Shown here: in pieces, positions 6,446-14,400 of the stretch | How positions within the stretch are numbered: the stretch's first letter is position 1 | Layout of the letters: each line of letters begins with the position of its first letter | Assembly: GCA_946612185.1 (NCBI GenBank) | Contig: CAMOEP010000014.1 | Span: forward strand, 1 to 16,347 | DNA length: 16,347 nucleotides | Reading direction: 5' to 3' | Source: an uncultured Ruminococcus sp. | Lineage (GTDB): Bacteria; Bacillota; Clostridia; Oscillospirales; Ruminococcaceae | Program-made: the position numbers and the translations under genes | The notes under the pieces: model-generated | What the model was told of the DNA's origin: nothing | Seen by the model: the letters and a program-made list of their open reading frames with translations, nothing else | Databases searched by the model: none

Positions 6446-9037
6446 TTATCCCTTATACGGGAGACTTTTAATCATTTTAGCATCATAAAGCTGAACTGTA
6501 AACGCATCATTTGGCGTAACTTCGCCGTCTGCATCAGCATCAGCGTTCGCCAGAGCATCGCTGTCGAGGGGATACTTCTCCTTGTTAGCGCAGTACTGGA
6601 GGATAGTCACGATATCGGACACGCTTACGCTGTCGCTCAGATCGGCATCGCCGCAGAGAAGTACTCTGCCGGAAGTTGCAGATGTGGTGGTAGTAGTCGT
6701 TGTTGTGGTAGTAGTGGTGGAAGTGGTAGTAACTGGAGTCTGGCTGCGCTCGACCATAAGCTGAAGCGAGGGCGATGCATTGCCGGAAACGGTCATGACG
6801 ATAGAAATTTCCTTCATCTCCTCGGTCGCTTTCAGAACCATACTCTTAGAGCCGGGGCCTGTGAGATAATCCCCGGTAACTCCGCCGATAAACGCAACTG
6901 CACCTGTTCCGTCCGAGCGCAGGTACTTTATCTTCACCTGACCGATACTGCCGGAATCTATGGTGAGATCTCCGCTCAGCACGTCACCGGGATTCAGTAC
7001 CAGACCGGCAATGTCGAACTGCATCTCGTTTTCGCCCTGGGGCGACTGGGTGGTAGTTGTGGTGGTGGAAGTGGTAGTAACGGCAGTGGTTGAGGTGGTA
7101 GATTTAGCGGTATTCTGGGAAGAAGTGGTGGTAGTAGTTGTGGGAGTTGCTGTCGTTGTGGTGGTAGTAACAGGAACAGTACCGGTGAGATTCTTAGGGT
7201 CTATCTTCAATATCTGCGGATTTCCGCCGTCGGCAACTGTTGCAAACCATGTGATGCAGCCCTCCTTGTTGATAAAAGGCTGGCAGTCAGACAGGGGCAT
7301 GGTTGATCCCAGTTCATATACCTTGGAAACCTGATTGCCGCTTCCGTCAAGCTTGACGATTTTGGTATTGCGCACCGTAGGGTCGTCACTTGCATCACTC
7401 CACTCCTCCCAGAGAAGGAAGAAGCTGTCATTGTCCTGCTTGACAAGTCGGGGCATGATAACGGCATCAGCGTCCTGGGCGGTATAGTTGGTGATGAATT
7501 TATTTGTGGATTTTGTAAGGTTCTTGTCGGTGACGGATATCAGGATATTTCTCTTTCCCTGGGCATCGAATTCCGCCGACTGGTCAACGGAACTTGCAAC
7601 GATAATGATATTGTCCTCGGAAAGCTCCATACCATTCATCGACACGCCGGTGTAGTTATCGCCCTCTTTGCCGCCGATAGGGTAAGCTTCGTACATACGC
7701 TTTTTGCCGTTGCTTATTGCGATCGCCCGTGGGAACGCATCGCCCAGGTCGGAGTAGTAAACGCCGGAACTATCCGCCTTGACGAACTGGTCAAAGGAGT
7801 GGCTTGCGTAAACTGCTTCGTCGGGAACGAGACTGACGCTCATTTTAGCCTTGTCGATAACGAACGTAAGGTTGCGCTGGTGGTGGTTACCGTCTTTTGA
7901 CTCATATTTCAGCTTGGAGGCGTGGCAGTACACTTTTCCGCCGTACTCACTGAAACGGAGTGAACCGCTATGGAAAGCAAGGTATGTGTCGCTTCCGTAG
8001 AGTGATGCGGAGTCGATGCGCTCCCAGTTTTTTGAGTAGCGGACAACTCTCACCACTTCACGGTAATCGTCCTGGGTATAGTTTGAGTCACCGAAAACGG
8101 CGTAGTTATAGTCGTCGCTGAACCATACACCGCCCCAGACCGGCAGTTCAAAGGGAACAGCCTTGCTGCTGGAAACGTTGGTAGAAGCGTCCACGTCGGT
8201 TATGCGGAAGAACTTGTTATCATTTACCTGAACTAACTGATAACCGGTATCAGTCTCGCACATGAATGAGTGGTCGTTGTCGGCAGTACGTCCGTAGTAG
8301 TTAGTGTAGGTATTCCTCTGGTTGCCGGTAACAACACGACTTGGCAGGTCGAGTACGCAGGGACACTTATAGAACGCTCTGTAGCCGATACTCTGTATAG
8401 CGTCGGTTATTGTAACATCTGTAAGCAGGTCGCAGTCATTGAAAGCGTCGTCACCGATAGTCTCAACGCCTGAAAGGTCAGCCTTGACCAGACCGTCGCA
8501 GTAGGTGAAAGAATTATTGCCGATAGTTTTCAGGTTAGCGCCGGCGTAGAATTTGTTCAGGTTGTCGCACCAGTAAAATGAGTACTGGGGAAGTTCAGTA
8601 ACACCGTCGGGAATAGTCACGGAAATAAGGTGATTACACCTGTAAAAAGCGCCGATGCCGATAGTTTTCAGATTAGCGGGGAGTTTGTCGAAGGATACGT
8701 TCGTACAATTCCAGAAAGCATAGCTGCTGATGACCTCAACAGAATCAGGCATAACGATAGTATTCAGTGTCTCGTTGCCCATGAAAGCCTCTCTGCCGAT
8801 AGTTTTTACAGGCAGACCGCCGATAGTTCCGGGAATAACCAGGTCAGTGGCGGCAGCGGTGCAGCCGGTAATGGTAACAGATGAGCCGTCAGATGTATAG
8901 TAAATATCGCCGTACTGCTGAGAAGCTGCGGAGACAGTCATGGAGGACATATCCGCAACATATGGCGCAAAGCCGGGAACGGCAGCGGTACACATAACAG
9001 AAGCAGCCAGTGCAGCGATGATTCTTTTAATTCTCAT
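6446..9037 (-). CDS. Secreted leucine-rich-repeat protein with a dockerin (cellulosome-attached)
   Basis: An 863-residue secreted protein. I start it at ATG 9037: AAAGGAG (9046-9052) is 8 bp upstream, and the earlier in-frame ATG at 9055 lies directly against that site. Order of parts: signal peptide (1-38); BspA-type LRR_5 repeats (about 58-225, units such as IPDGVTELPQYSFYWCDNL); a beta-rich region (about 235-615) with YNYAVFGDSN, EVVRVVRYSKNWERI and HSFDQFVK, motifs I recall in other clostridial surface proteins and possibly a propeller; Thr linker (624-663); an unassigned beta-sandwich-like domain (about 668-765); second Thr linker (769-785); and a type I dockerin (796-860) with calcium loops DADLSDSVSVSD and DADADGEVTPND. 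There is no catalytic domain that I recognise. A binding, adhesion or scaffolding role on the cellulosome is likely. recQ follows after 13 bp. Confidence 0.9.
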   Translation of the reverse strand: MRIKRIIAALAASVMCTAAVPGFAPYVADMSSMTVSAASQQYGDIYYTSDGSSVTITGCTAAATDLVIPGTIGGLPVKTIGREAFMGNETLNTIVMPDSVEVISSYAFWNCTNVSFDKLPANLKTIGIGAFYRCNHLISVTIPDGVTELPQYSFYWCDNLNKFYAGANLKTIGNNSFTYCDGLVKADLSGVETIGDDAFNDCDLLTDVTITDAIQSIGYRAFYKCPCVLDLPSRVVTGNQRNTYTNYYGRTADNDHSFMCETDTGYQLVQVNDNKFFRITDVDASTNVSSSKAVPFELPVWGGVWFSDDYNYAVFGDSNYTQDDYREVVRVVRYSKNWERIDSASLYGSDTYLAFHSGSLRFSEYGGKVYCHASKLKYESKDGNHHQRNLTFVIDKAKMSVSLVPDEAVYASHSFDQFVKADSSGVYYSDLGDAFPRAIAISNGKKRMYEAYPIGGKEGDNYTGVSMNGMELSEDNIIIVASSVDQSAEFDAQGKRNILISVTDKNLTKSTNKFITNYTAQDADAVIMPRLVKQDNDSFFLLWEEWSDASDDPTVRNTKIVKLDGSGNQVSKVYELGSTMPLSDCQPFINKEGCITWFATVADGGNPQILKIDPKNLTGTVPVTTTTTTATPTTTTTTSSQNTAKSTTSTTAVTTTSTTTTTTQSPQGENEMQFDIAGLVLNPGDVLSGDLTIDSGSIGQVKIKYLRSDGTGAVAFIGGVTGDYLTGPGSKSMVLKATEEMKEISIVMTVSGNASPSLQLMVERSQTPVTTTSTTTTTTTTTTTTSATSGRVLLCGDADLSDSVSVSDIVTILQYCANKEKYPLDSDALANADADADGEVTPNDAFTVQLYDAKMIKSLPYKG
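6683..6733 (-). repeat. Second Thr-codon linker repeat of the LRR/dockerin gene
   Basis: A run of ACN (Thr) codons encodes residues 769-785, almost all Thr with one Ser. On the plus strand it appears as GTGGTAGTAGT-type trinucleotides. Codons are mixed rather than identical, so it is an amino-acid repeat more than a pure microsatellite. It joins the unassigned domain to the dockerin. Confidence 0.85.
7049..7168 (-). repeat. First Thr/Ser linker repeat of the LRR/dockerin gene
   Basis: About 40 residues (624-663) of nearly pure Thr/Ser with a few Ala, Pro, Val, Lys, Gln and Asn, encoded by mixed ACN codons. It separates the propeller-like region from the following domain. Such linkers are typical of modular cellulosomal proteins and are probably flexible and possibly O-glycosylated. 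Confidence 0.85.
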
Positions 9038-9079
9038 AAATAGCACTCCTTTCATTGTGCAATAAATGTCTATATTAAA

Positions 9080-9108
9080 ATTATATCGCCATATTACCGC
9101 CCTGTCAA
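9080..9108 (-). promoter_or_regulatory. Consensus sigma-A promoter for the LRR/dockerin-recQ unit
   Basis: Read on the minus strand: TTGACA (9108-9103), a 17-bp spacer, then TATAAT (9085-9080), a perfect match to both consensus hexamers. Transcription should begin near 9073, leaving a leader of about 36 nt with AAAGGAG before the ATG at 9037. No operator-like repeat is evident, so strong constitutive expression is expected. Confidence 0.88.
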
Positions 9109-9126
9109 GTGGTTCACAAATACTTT

Positions 9127-9158
9127 ACAAAAAACCGCAGCCGGTAAAAGCTGCGGTT
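9127..9158 (-). terminator. Intrinsic terminator after the SurA/PrsA-like gene
   Basis: On the minus strand AACCGCAGC, loop TTTTACCG, GCTGCGGTT, then TTTTTGT. The stem is a perfect 9 bp and is followed directly by a T-run, starting 6 bp beyond the stop codon at 9164. It separates this gene from the LRR/dockerin promoter just downstream. Confidence 0.9.
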
Positions 9159-9163
9159 AAATG

Positions 9164-10462
9164 TTATGTAGTAGCAGACTTGTCCTCAAGCACAAGCTTG
9201 AACGGAGCATATCTCTTGAAAGCGCTCTGGTTACGCTCGCCGCTGAGGGAATTTGCCTTATCCTCAAGCAGTTCAACGTAGTCCTCATAATACCTGAGCT
9301 GCTGGATCTGGGTAATGTAATCCTCAGACCAGTAGTCGTCCTCAGTCATACGTTCTCTCAGGTCGCCTCTTAAAATAACGTAGATAGTGCTGTCGTTATA
9401 CTCATATATCTCAGCATTGTTCAGCTTCAGCTTACCGAATACATAATCGCTGAAATTGCGGCTGTCCTTGTCGGAATCAGACTCCTCAGCAGTTGTGGTC
9501 ACTTCGCCCACCTGAATGTCAGCAGCCTCAGTTGTAGTAGTTTTCTGGACAAGGCGCTCGTTAGCGTAGGGGTCGGTGGTAGTAGTCTCAGTGGTGGTAG
9601 TGGTAGTTTCCTCGGCAGCAGTTGTAGTAACGGCTTCCTCCAGACCGTCCAGGTTGAAGCTGACATCAGAATCGGTATCAGTTCCCTCAGCGTCCTCGGA
9701 CTCAGTCTCAGGTTTCAGTGATTCAAGGTATTCGTTGTACTCATCGCTGCACTTGTCCATTTCCCACATCTTATCCATTTCGCCGGACTTGGCATTGATC
9801 CTCTTGACGTACTCCTCAGCCTTCTTTCTGCGGTTTCTTACCTCATCGTCGTCAAGGGCGTTGCCCTCGTCGTCGTTCAGTGAGATAGAGATGTACTTTA
9901 CACGGGCGAAGTTATCGTCGAAGTAGTCTTTCAGTTCGTCCTCAGAACAGCCGAATTCGCTGTCGAAGCCGTAGTAGTGCTTAAATACTTCCTGCTCCAT
10001 GTAGGAGTTTCTTGCGATGCGCTCAACAGTCTCGATAGAAACGCCGTTCTCCTCATAGAGGGAATTCTGGTTATAGTAGTAAGCGGCAGTCTGCTCAGCC
10101 TGGTCAAGTTCCTCCTGAGTCAGTTCACCGCCCATAGCGTCGAACTCCTTCTCAACGGAAATAATAGCACGGCAGTACTCCTCAGCCTTGTTCTGGATCC
10201 AGTCCTCAGCGTCGATATTGTCGATATGAGCGGTCTTAACGTCCTTGAGTTCAGGGGCAGTACCGTCATCGCCGGTAAGAGTAGAAACAGCGTCATTATA
10301 AGCCTGGAGAGTGTAGAAAATGTACATTCCGGCAGGAACGTCAACACCGTCGATAGTCAGAGCATTTCTTGTACCGCCGCCGATAGCAGGAGTACAGCTT
10401 GCTGATGCAGCAGCCAGGGCAAATGAAACAGCGGCGGCTGCGAGCTTTTTGATATTCTTCAT
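9164..10462 (-). CDS. SurA/PrsA-like extracytoplasmic folding factor with a Thr-rich insert
   Basis: A 432-residue exported protein. The N-terminus (MKNIKKLAAAAVSF, then ASASC with Cys23) is a signal peptide with a weak lipobox, so lipid anchoring is likely but not certain. Residues about 33-185 form a helical region like the SurA/PrsA N-terminal domain (LTIDGVDVPAGMYIFY; many Glu-rich helices). A parvulin-like domain follows but is split: the first strand and helix at about 186-230 (ARVKYISISL), an acidic Thr-rich stretch at about 250-335, then FGKLKLNNAEIYEYN and YVILRGDL at about 342-368 and a helical tail. The active-site His of true parvulins (RHIL) is replaced by KYIS, so it is probably a chaperone rather than an active isomerase. 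GGAGG lies 8 bp before the ATG. It has its own promoter and terminator. The assignment rests on domain pattern, not close identity. Confidence 0.75.
   Translation of the reverse strand: MKNIKKLAAAAVSFALAAASASCTPAIGGGTRNALTIDGVDVPAGMYIFYTLQAYNDAVSTLTGDDGTAPELKDVKTAHIDNIDAEDWIQNKAEEYCRAIISVEKEFDAMGGELTQEELDQAEQTAAYYYNQNSLYEENGVSIETVERIARNSYMEQEVFKHYYGFDSEFGCSEDELKDYFDDNFARVKYISISLNDDEGNALDDDEVRNRRKKAEEYVKRINAKSGEMDKMWEMDKCSDEYNEYLESLKPETESEDAEGTDTDSDVSFNLDGLEEAVTTTAAEETTTTTTETTTTDPYANERLVQKTTTTEAADIQVGEVTTTAEESDSDKDSRNFSDYVFGKLKLNNAEIYEYNDSTIYVILRGDLRERMTEDDYWSEDYITQIQQLRYYEDYVELLEDKANSLSGERNQSAFKRYAPFKLVLEDKSATT
9491..9628 (-). repeat. Thr-rich low-complexity insert in the folding-factor gene
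   Basis: Encodes residues 279-324 with several Thr runs (for example TTTTTTETTTT), flanked on both sides by Glu/Asp/Ser-rich sequence. It falls where the two halves of the parvulin-like domain should meet. The composition resembles the linkers of the LRR/dockerin and importer lipoproteins in this window. Confidence 0.75.
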
Positions 10463-10504
10463 TTATAAAGCCTCCGATAGATATAAGAATTCCACATAGA
10501 TTTA

Positions 10505-10533
10505 ATTATACTACATTTTTTCTGATTTGTCCA
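10505..10533 (-). promoter_or_regulatory. Promoter of the SurA/PrsA-like gene
   Basis: On the minus strand TGGACA (10533-10528), a 17-bp spacer, TATAAT (10510-10505). This is one mismatch from the -35 consensus and a perfect -10. The expected start near 10498 gives a leader of about 36 nt. It is divergent from the tRNA promoter 79 bp away, with AT-rich DNA between. Confidence 0.8.
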
Positions 10534-10611
10534 TACCCTCAGGAAAATTTTTATCAAATTGTCATTTTTGGCAGCAAAAATATATTTTTTTCATTTAACT
10601 GTTAAAAACAC

Positions 10612-10640
10612 TTGCAATAACTTTATGAATGTGGTATAAT
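10612..10640 (+). promoter_or_regulatory. Promoter of tRNA-Arg
   Basis: TTGCAA (10612-10617), a 17-bp spacer and TATAAT (10635-10640). Transcription should start around 10647, about 9 nt before the mature tRNA 5' end, leaving only a short leader for RNase P to remove. Confidence 0.85.
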
Positions 10641-10655
10641 AATACTGTTGCAGAT

Positions 10656-10732
10656 GTCGCTATAGCTCAGCTGGATAGAGCGACCGCCTCCTAAGCGGTA
10701 GGTCGGAGGTTCAAATCCTCTTAGCGACGCCA
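10656..10732 (+). tRNA. tRNA-Arg (anticodon CCT)
   Basis: A complete 77-nt cloverleaf. The acceptor stem GTCGCTA/TAGCGAC is perfect, the D stem is GCTC/GAGC, and the anticodon stem ACCGC/GCGGT carries loop CTCCTAA, giving anticodon CCT (reads AGG). The T arm is GGAGG-TTCAAAT-CCTCT. Discriminator G and an encoded CCA end the gene. It stands alone with its own promoter and terminator. Confidence 0.97.
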
Positions 10733-10736
10733 GTTT

Positions 10737-10765
10737 GCCTCGTCTTTTTTGGACGGGGCTTTTTT
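10737..10765 (+). terminator. Terminator of tRNA-Arg
   Basis: GCCTCGTC and GACGGGGC pair (one G-T wobble) around a T-rich loop, followed by TTTTTT. It starts 4 bp after the tRNA CCA end. Confidence 0.9.
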
Positions 10766-10858
10766 GTCAGTGGATTATGTCAATCACTTTCCAGCTTATC
10801 TATTTTGCTGTATTTTGACGGTTCATCTTCTGCGGCATTTTGCATGATAGGATAAATA

Positions 10859-10887
10859 TTGACAATACAAAAAAACCGTGCTACAAT
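10859..10887 (+). promoter_or_regulatory. Promoter of the Imm42-like gene
   Basis: TTGACA (10859-10864), a 17-bp spacer and TACAAT (10882-10887), with start expected near 10894. The gene therefore has its own strong promoter independent of the tRNA. The 93 bp between the tRNA terminator and this promoter hold nothing else that I can recognise. Confidence 0.85.
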
Positions 10888-10891
10888 CAAC

Positions 10892-10911
10892 TTAGGGTGG
10901 ACACGCCCTAA
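10892..10911 (+). promoter_or_regulatory. Inverted repeat at the transcription start of the Imm42-like gene
   Basis: TTAGGGTG and CGCCCTAA form an 8-bp stem (one G-U wobble in RNA) around GACA. It begins within a few bases of the predicted transcription start and ends 5 bp before GGAGG. It could be an operator at +1 or a 5' mRNA hairpin. There is no T-run, so it is not a terminator. Confidence 0.55.
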
Positions 10912-10929
10912 ACTACGGAGGTTCAGGAA

Positions 10930-11406
10930 ATGCTGTTAGGTGATAAAGACAAATTTGCATTCATAATAGAAAGGATACCCGAATGGGAAATAGGGCCATA
11001 CAAAAGCGGGATATTGTTCGTTATCGTCAACAACGACATTTACCCCAAGCAAGTTCGCACAACTACTTTCAATTGTGAATTGCCTGAACTTCTTGATCCG
11101 GGTTCAGCTTTTATAGACCCCATAATTGACAAAGAACTATACCAGAAAACTGATGAACAGATAATCGAATTCATGGACGACCCGGAAAGTGATAATTGGT
11201 ATCGCTCATTTATCCCATTTCATGAGATCGAGGACTCCGGATTTCGCTTTTATATATTATCAGACAGCGAAAATGTGAAGATGCTTATTTGTAAAATGGA
11301 AATTGATAACATGGTATTCGTTGACAAACTGGAACTTTCCGTTAAGGAATATGACGAGATCAAAAAACAGGTAATAGATTTCTACGATAATGCCGGTTTT
11401 GAATAA
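10930..11406 (+). CDS. Imm42-like immunity protein (orphan)
   Basis: A 158-residue acidic, soluble protein with no signal peptide or membrane segment. Its opening, MLLGDKDKFAFIIE, followed by a GILFVIVNND strand pair, resembles the Imm42 family as I remember it, which starts GDK.KFAIE and continues into an F.INGE-type hairpin. Imm42 proteins are cytoplasmic antidotes to contact- or secretion-delivered toxins. The resemblance is limited mainly to the N-terminal third, so the call is tentative. No toxin gene (LXG, WXG100, Rhs or similar) lies within the window on either side. The gene has its own promoter and a strong terminator, is visibly AT-richer than its neighbours, and lies next to a tRNA gene, which would fit acquisition by transfer. 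GGAGG at 10917-10921 fixes the ATG. Confidence 0.65.
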   Translation: MLLGDKDKFAFIIERIPEWEIGPYKSGILFVIVNNDIYPKQVRTTTFNCELPELLDPGSAFIDPIIDKELYQKTDEQIIEFMDDPESDNWYRSFIPFHEIEDSGFRFYILSDSENVKMLICKMEIDNMVFVDKLELSVKEYDEIKKQVIDFYDNAGFE

Positions 11407-11411
11407 AAATA

Positions 11412-11460
11412 ATGCCCCGGAGCAGATACCAAACTGGTCGCTCCGGGGCATATTTTGTTC
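11412..11460. terminator. Bidirectional terminator between the Imm42-like and GH2 genes
   Basis: ATGCCCCGGAGC pairs perfectly over 12 bp with GCTCCGGGGCAT (11440-11451). The loop contains a smaller ACCA/TGGT pairing. It is followed by ATTTTGTTC on the plus strand and by ATTATTTTTATTC on the minus strand. It can end both the immunity-like gene and the convergent GH2 gene. Confidence 0.9.
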
Positions 11461-11489
11461 AGAATTTAGCTGAAAGGATTCGGGACTTG

Positions 11490-14400
11490 TCAGATAAGCT
11501 CACGAAGTCCTATCAGGTCGAAGGTATTCACCTTACCGTCGCCGTCTAAGTCCCCTGCCTCGAACTCAGCCTTTGTGAAGCTGGACTTGCCGAGGAGGTA
11601 GCTTTCGAGCATCTGGAGATCCTTGCTGTCGGTGATGCCGTCGGCGTTTATATCACCGGCTGCGGCACTGTCTGCAAGGTTGTCAAAGTCGAGCCATAGC
11701 TGAACGTACTTATTATCAGGCGCATACGCCGGTGAAGCGGTGTTCTGGGAGGCAAGTTCCGCTGCGGTAAGCGCCTTGCTGTACACTCTCACCTCGTAGA
11801 AGTCCGCAGAGGAACTGCGTCCGGTGTCAGGGCAAGCGCCGATAGTGAAGTTGTAGGAAGATGTGGTAACTCCTCCGTCTGTACCGGTTTCCTTAGTGCC
11901 AAGAAGCTTGCCGTCGCAGTAAACGCTGAGCGTATTCTTGTCAGCGTCGTAGATTCCTGCGATCTGATGCTTTTTGCCTATCCAGTCAGAACCGGTGGAC
12001 ATCTCACAGTAGAGACTGCGCCACTGTCCGCCTGCGTGAATGAAGAAATCAAGGGAATTGTGACGAGTTCTCAGAGCGAAAGCATTATCGCCCTTGCCTG
12101 CGAACATATTGAACTCAGGGTCGCCGGTGGGGACTACATTCACTTCAACTGTAAAGGAATTTTTGCCCTGTACGGCATTTGTCAGGTTAGTGTTCTGGGG
12201 GACGGAAAGCTTGCCGCTTATGCAGTTCTCGCCGCCGTTATTTTTCAGTGAAGCGTCTGCTGTCACGGGAACGCTGATGTTATTGCGGCTCTTATCCTGA
12301 ACGGCTGTTCCGTCGGAACGCAGTCTTGCTGCAAGACCTGAAAGCTGACTGCCGTTCATGGAAGCGTCAGCAGGCATAAGTGTGAAGCTCCAGTTGTATA
12401 CACGGTTGGAGGGCAGACGGTACTTTTCAAGTGTACCCTGTCCGCAGGTTGCGCTTCCAGTACCCATTGAGCCGTAGTTCAGGCTGAGGATAGTTTCCTT
12501 TCTTGGAGACAGCTTGTAAACGTGGTCAGCCTTCATAAGATCCTCTGGAACGAAATGGAGTGCGCTCGCTTCGATCTTGCCATCGGCAGCTACAAGTAGA
12601 CCTGTCTCGGCGGACTTGTCCAGGGCTGCGATCCACTTGACATCTGTCAGGTTACCGCAGTCATCAGCCTTCATGTACGGGTAGAACATTCCGGAGACAG
12701 TATTCTCCCAAACGCCCATACGTCCGCAGGTCTTACGGTCATTGAAAGTCTCCTCAGGGCCGTTGCCGTACCAGTAAAGCTGTTCAGTGCCTTCGGGGAG
12801 AGTCATCATCGAACCTACACGGAGGAAGTTTCCAAGCCCGGACTTTGTAGCGTCCACGCTCATATCCACCTTAACGCTGCCGTCGGGAGCAATAGTGTAA
12901 GTCATGGTAACTTTTGTATTTCCGGCATTTGGGAGAATAAGGTCAGCCTTGACGATCTTCCTGCCCTCGCTGCCGTCGGAGATATTGATGCCGGAAACGT
13001 TTATCTTGTCCGCAGCCTTTTCCCAGGCTGTATCGAACAGCTTATATTTTCCGGAATTGTTGTCGTTCTCGACGTAACCACGCCAGAAGTTCGGGCGAGG
13101 GCCTTGCTCTGCAAGAGTAGTACCCTTGTAGCTGTAGGAGCGGATAATGCCGTCGGACTTGCTTACGGACAGGCTGAAATCCTTGCCTACTGCAACATAA
13201 GCGTCGGGAGTGTCAACTATGTCCAGACCGGAAGTGCCGTGGTCGAACTTCACCTGACGTGAACCTGTTCCCAGGTCGAACTGCTCGTAGGAAACTTCCG
13301 TTTCAGCCGGGATAAGGTCGGTAGCGTCCTTAGTGAGAACGGAGATATTCAGTGCCAGGTCATCACCGGAAAGGCAGTTCTCAGGCTTGGTGAAAGGAAC
13401 GGTAAGTTCTGCCCGTGAACGAGGTGCGCAGGAAGCATTTTTAATGATGCCGCTGTCGATAGCGATGCCGTTTTTGAGCAGCTCCCACTTAACAGTGAAC
13501 TTGCTAAGGTCAGTGAAAGCGTTCTCGTTATATACGGAGATCTTGCCGTCTGCAAGCTGCTGGGCATTTGCGCTGAACCAGAAGTCCTGGTACTGATAGC
13601 GAACTTCCTTGACTTCCGGCTGTTCAGTTCTGTCGGGAGAGATAATGCCGTTTTCGCAGAAGCTATTGTCGTTGGGAACGTCGCCCCAGTCGCCGCCGTA
13701 GCCGAAGAATTTACCACGGCTGCTGCCCTGATAGAGATTCTTGCGGGCGTAGGGTTCAGAGTAGTAGTCCCAGCCGCCGCCGACTTTGCTGAGGCTCACG
13801 GCTCTTGACTGGTCAACCCAGTCCCAGATGAATCCGCCCAGCATATTGTCAGAGCTGCGGATAACGTCCCAGTACTCTTTCAGAGCGCCTACGGAGTTGC
13901 CCATAGCGTGGTCATATTCGCACATAACATATGGCATTTTTCCGTCGCCGGCGTTGTACCTTATATTATCAGAACCGGGGTACATATTACTGGACATATC
14001 AACGCCCAGTTTGTTGCCCTGACCCTCGGAGTGAACAGGACGAGTGCCGTCGTTCTTCTTGAAGAACCATATCATGTCACGGAACATCCCGCCTGCTGAG
14101 CCGGGATTATCGGTGTACTCCATTTCGTTGCCGATAGACCATGCAACAATAGCGGGGTTATTCTTTAGGCGCTGGAAAGCGGTATTAGTTCTGTCCATTG
14201 CCAGCTTGTAGAACTGCGCCTTGTTGTTCTTGTCGTTCATCAGCGCATGACATTCCAGGTTAGTCTCGCCCATGACGTACATACCGTACTTATTGCAGAG
14301 CCAGTATAGGTAGGAGTCGTTGCTGTAGTGGGAGGTGCGGATAGCGTTGATGTTGTTCTGCTTCATAAGGCGGATATCCTCACGCATAACGTCCTGGGGA

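Noticed and set aside
6683..7168. Trinucleotide repeats as a possible CRISPR array or phase-variation tract
   Set aside because: There are no repeat/spacer units, the codons are mixed rather than identical, and the repeat unit is three bases so slippage would not shift the frame.
6582..7334. Val-rich open frames on the plus strand
   Set aside because: They are the reverse complement of the Thr-codon linkers (ACN read as GTN-type codons), not real genes.
9038..9055. Earlier in-frame ATG for the LRR/dockerin gene
   Set aside because: This ATG directly precedes the AAAGGAG that serves the ATG at 9037, and the signal peptide reads best from MRIKRI.
10708..10732. tRNA-Arg 3' end as an attachment site of an integrated element
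   Set aside because: No second copy of the tRNA 3' end and no integrase or mobile genes are visible in the window. Only the AT-richer immunity-like gene hints at transfer.
10766..10858. Small gene or RNA between the tRNA terminator and the next promoter
   Set aside because: I see no start codon with a ribosome binding site, no promoter and no stable fold in this stretch.
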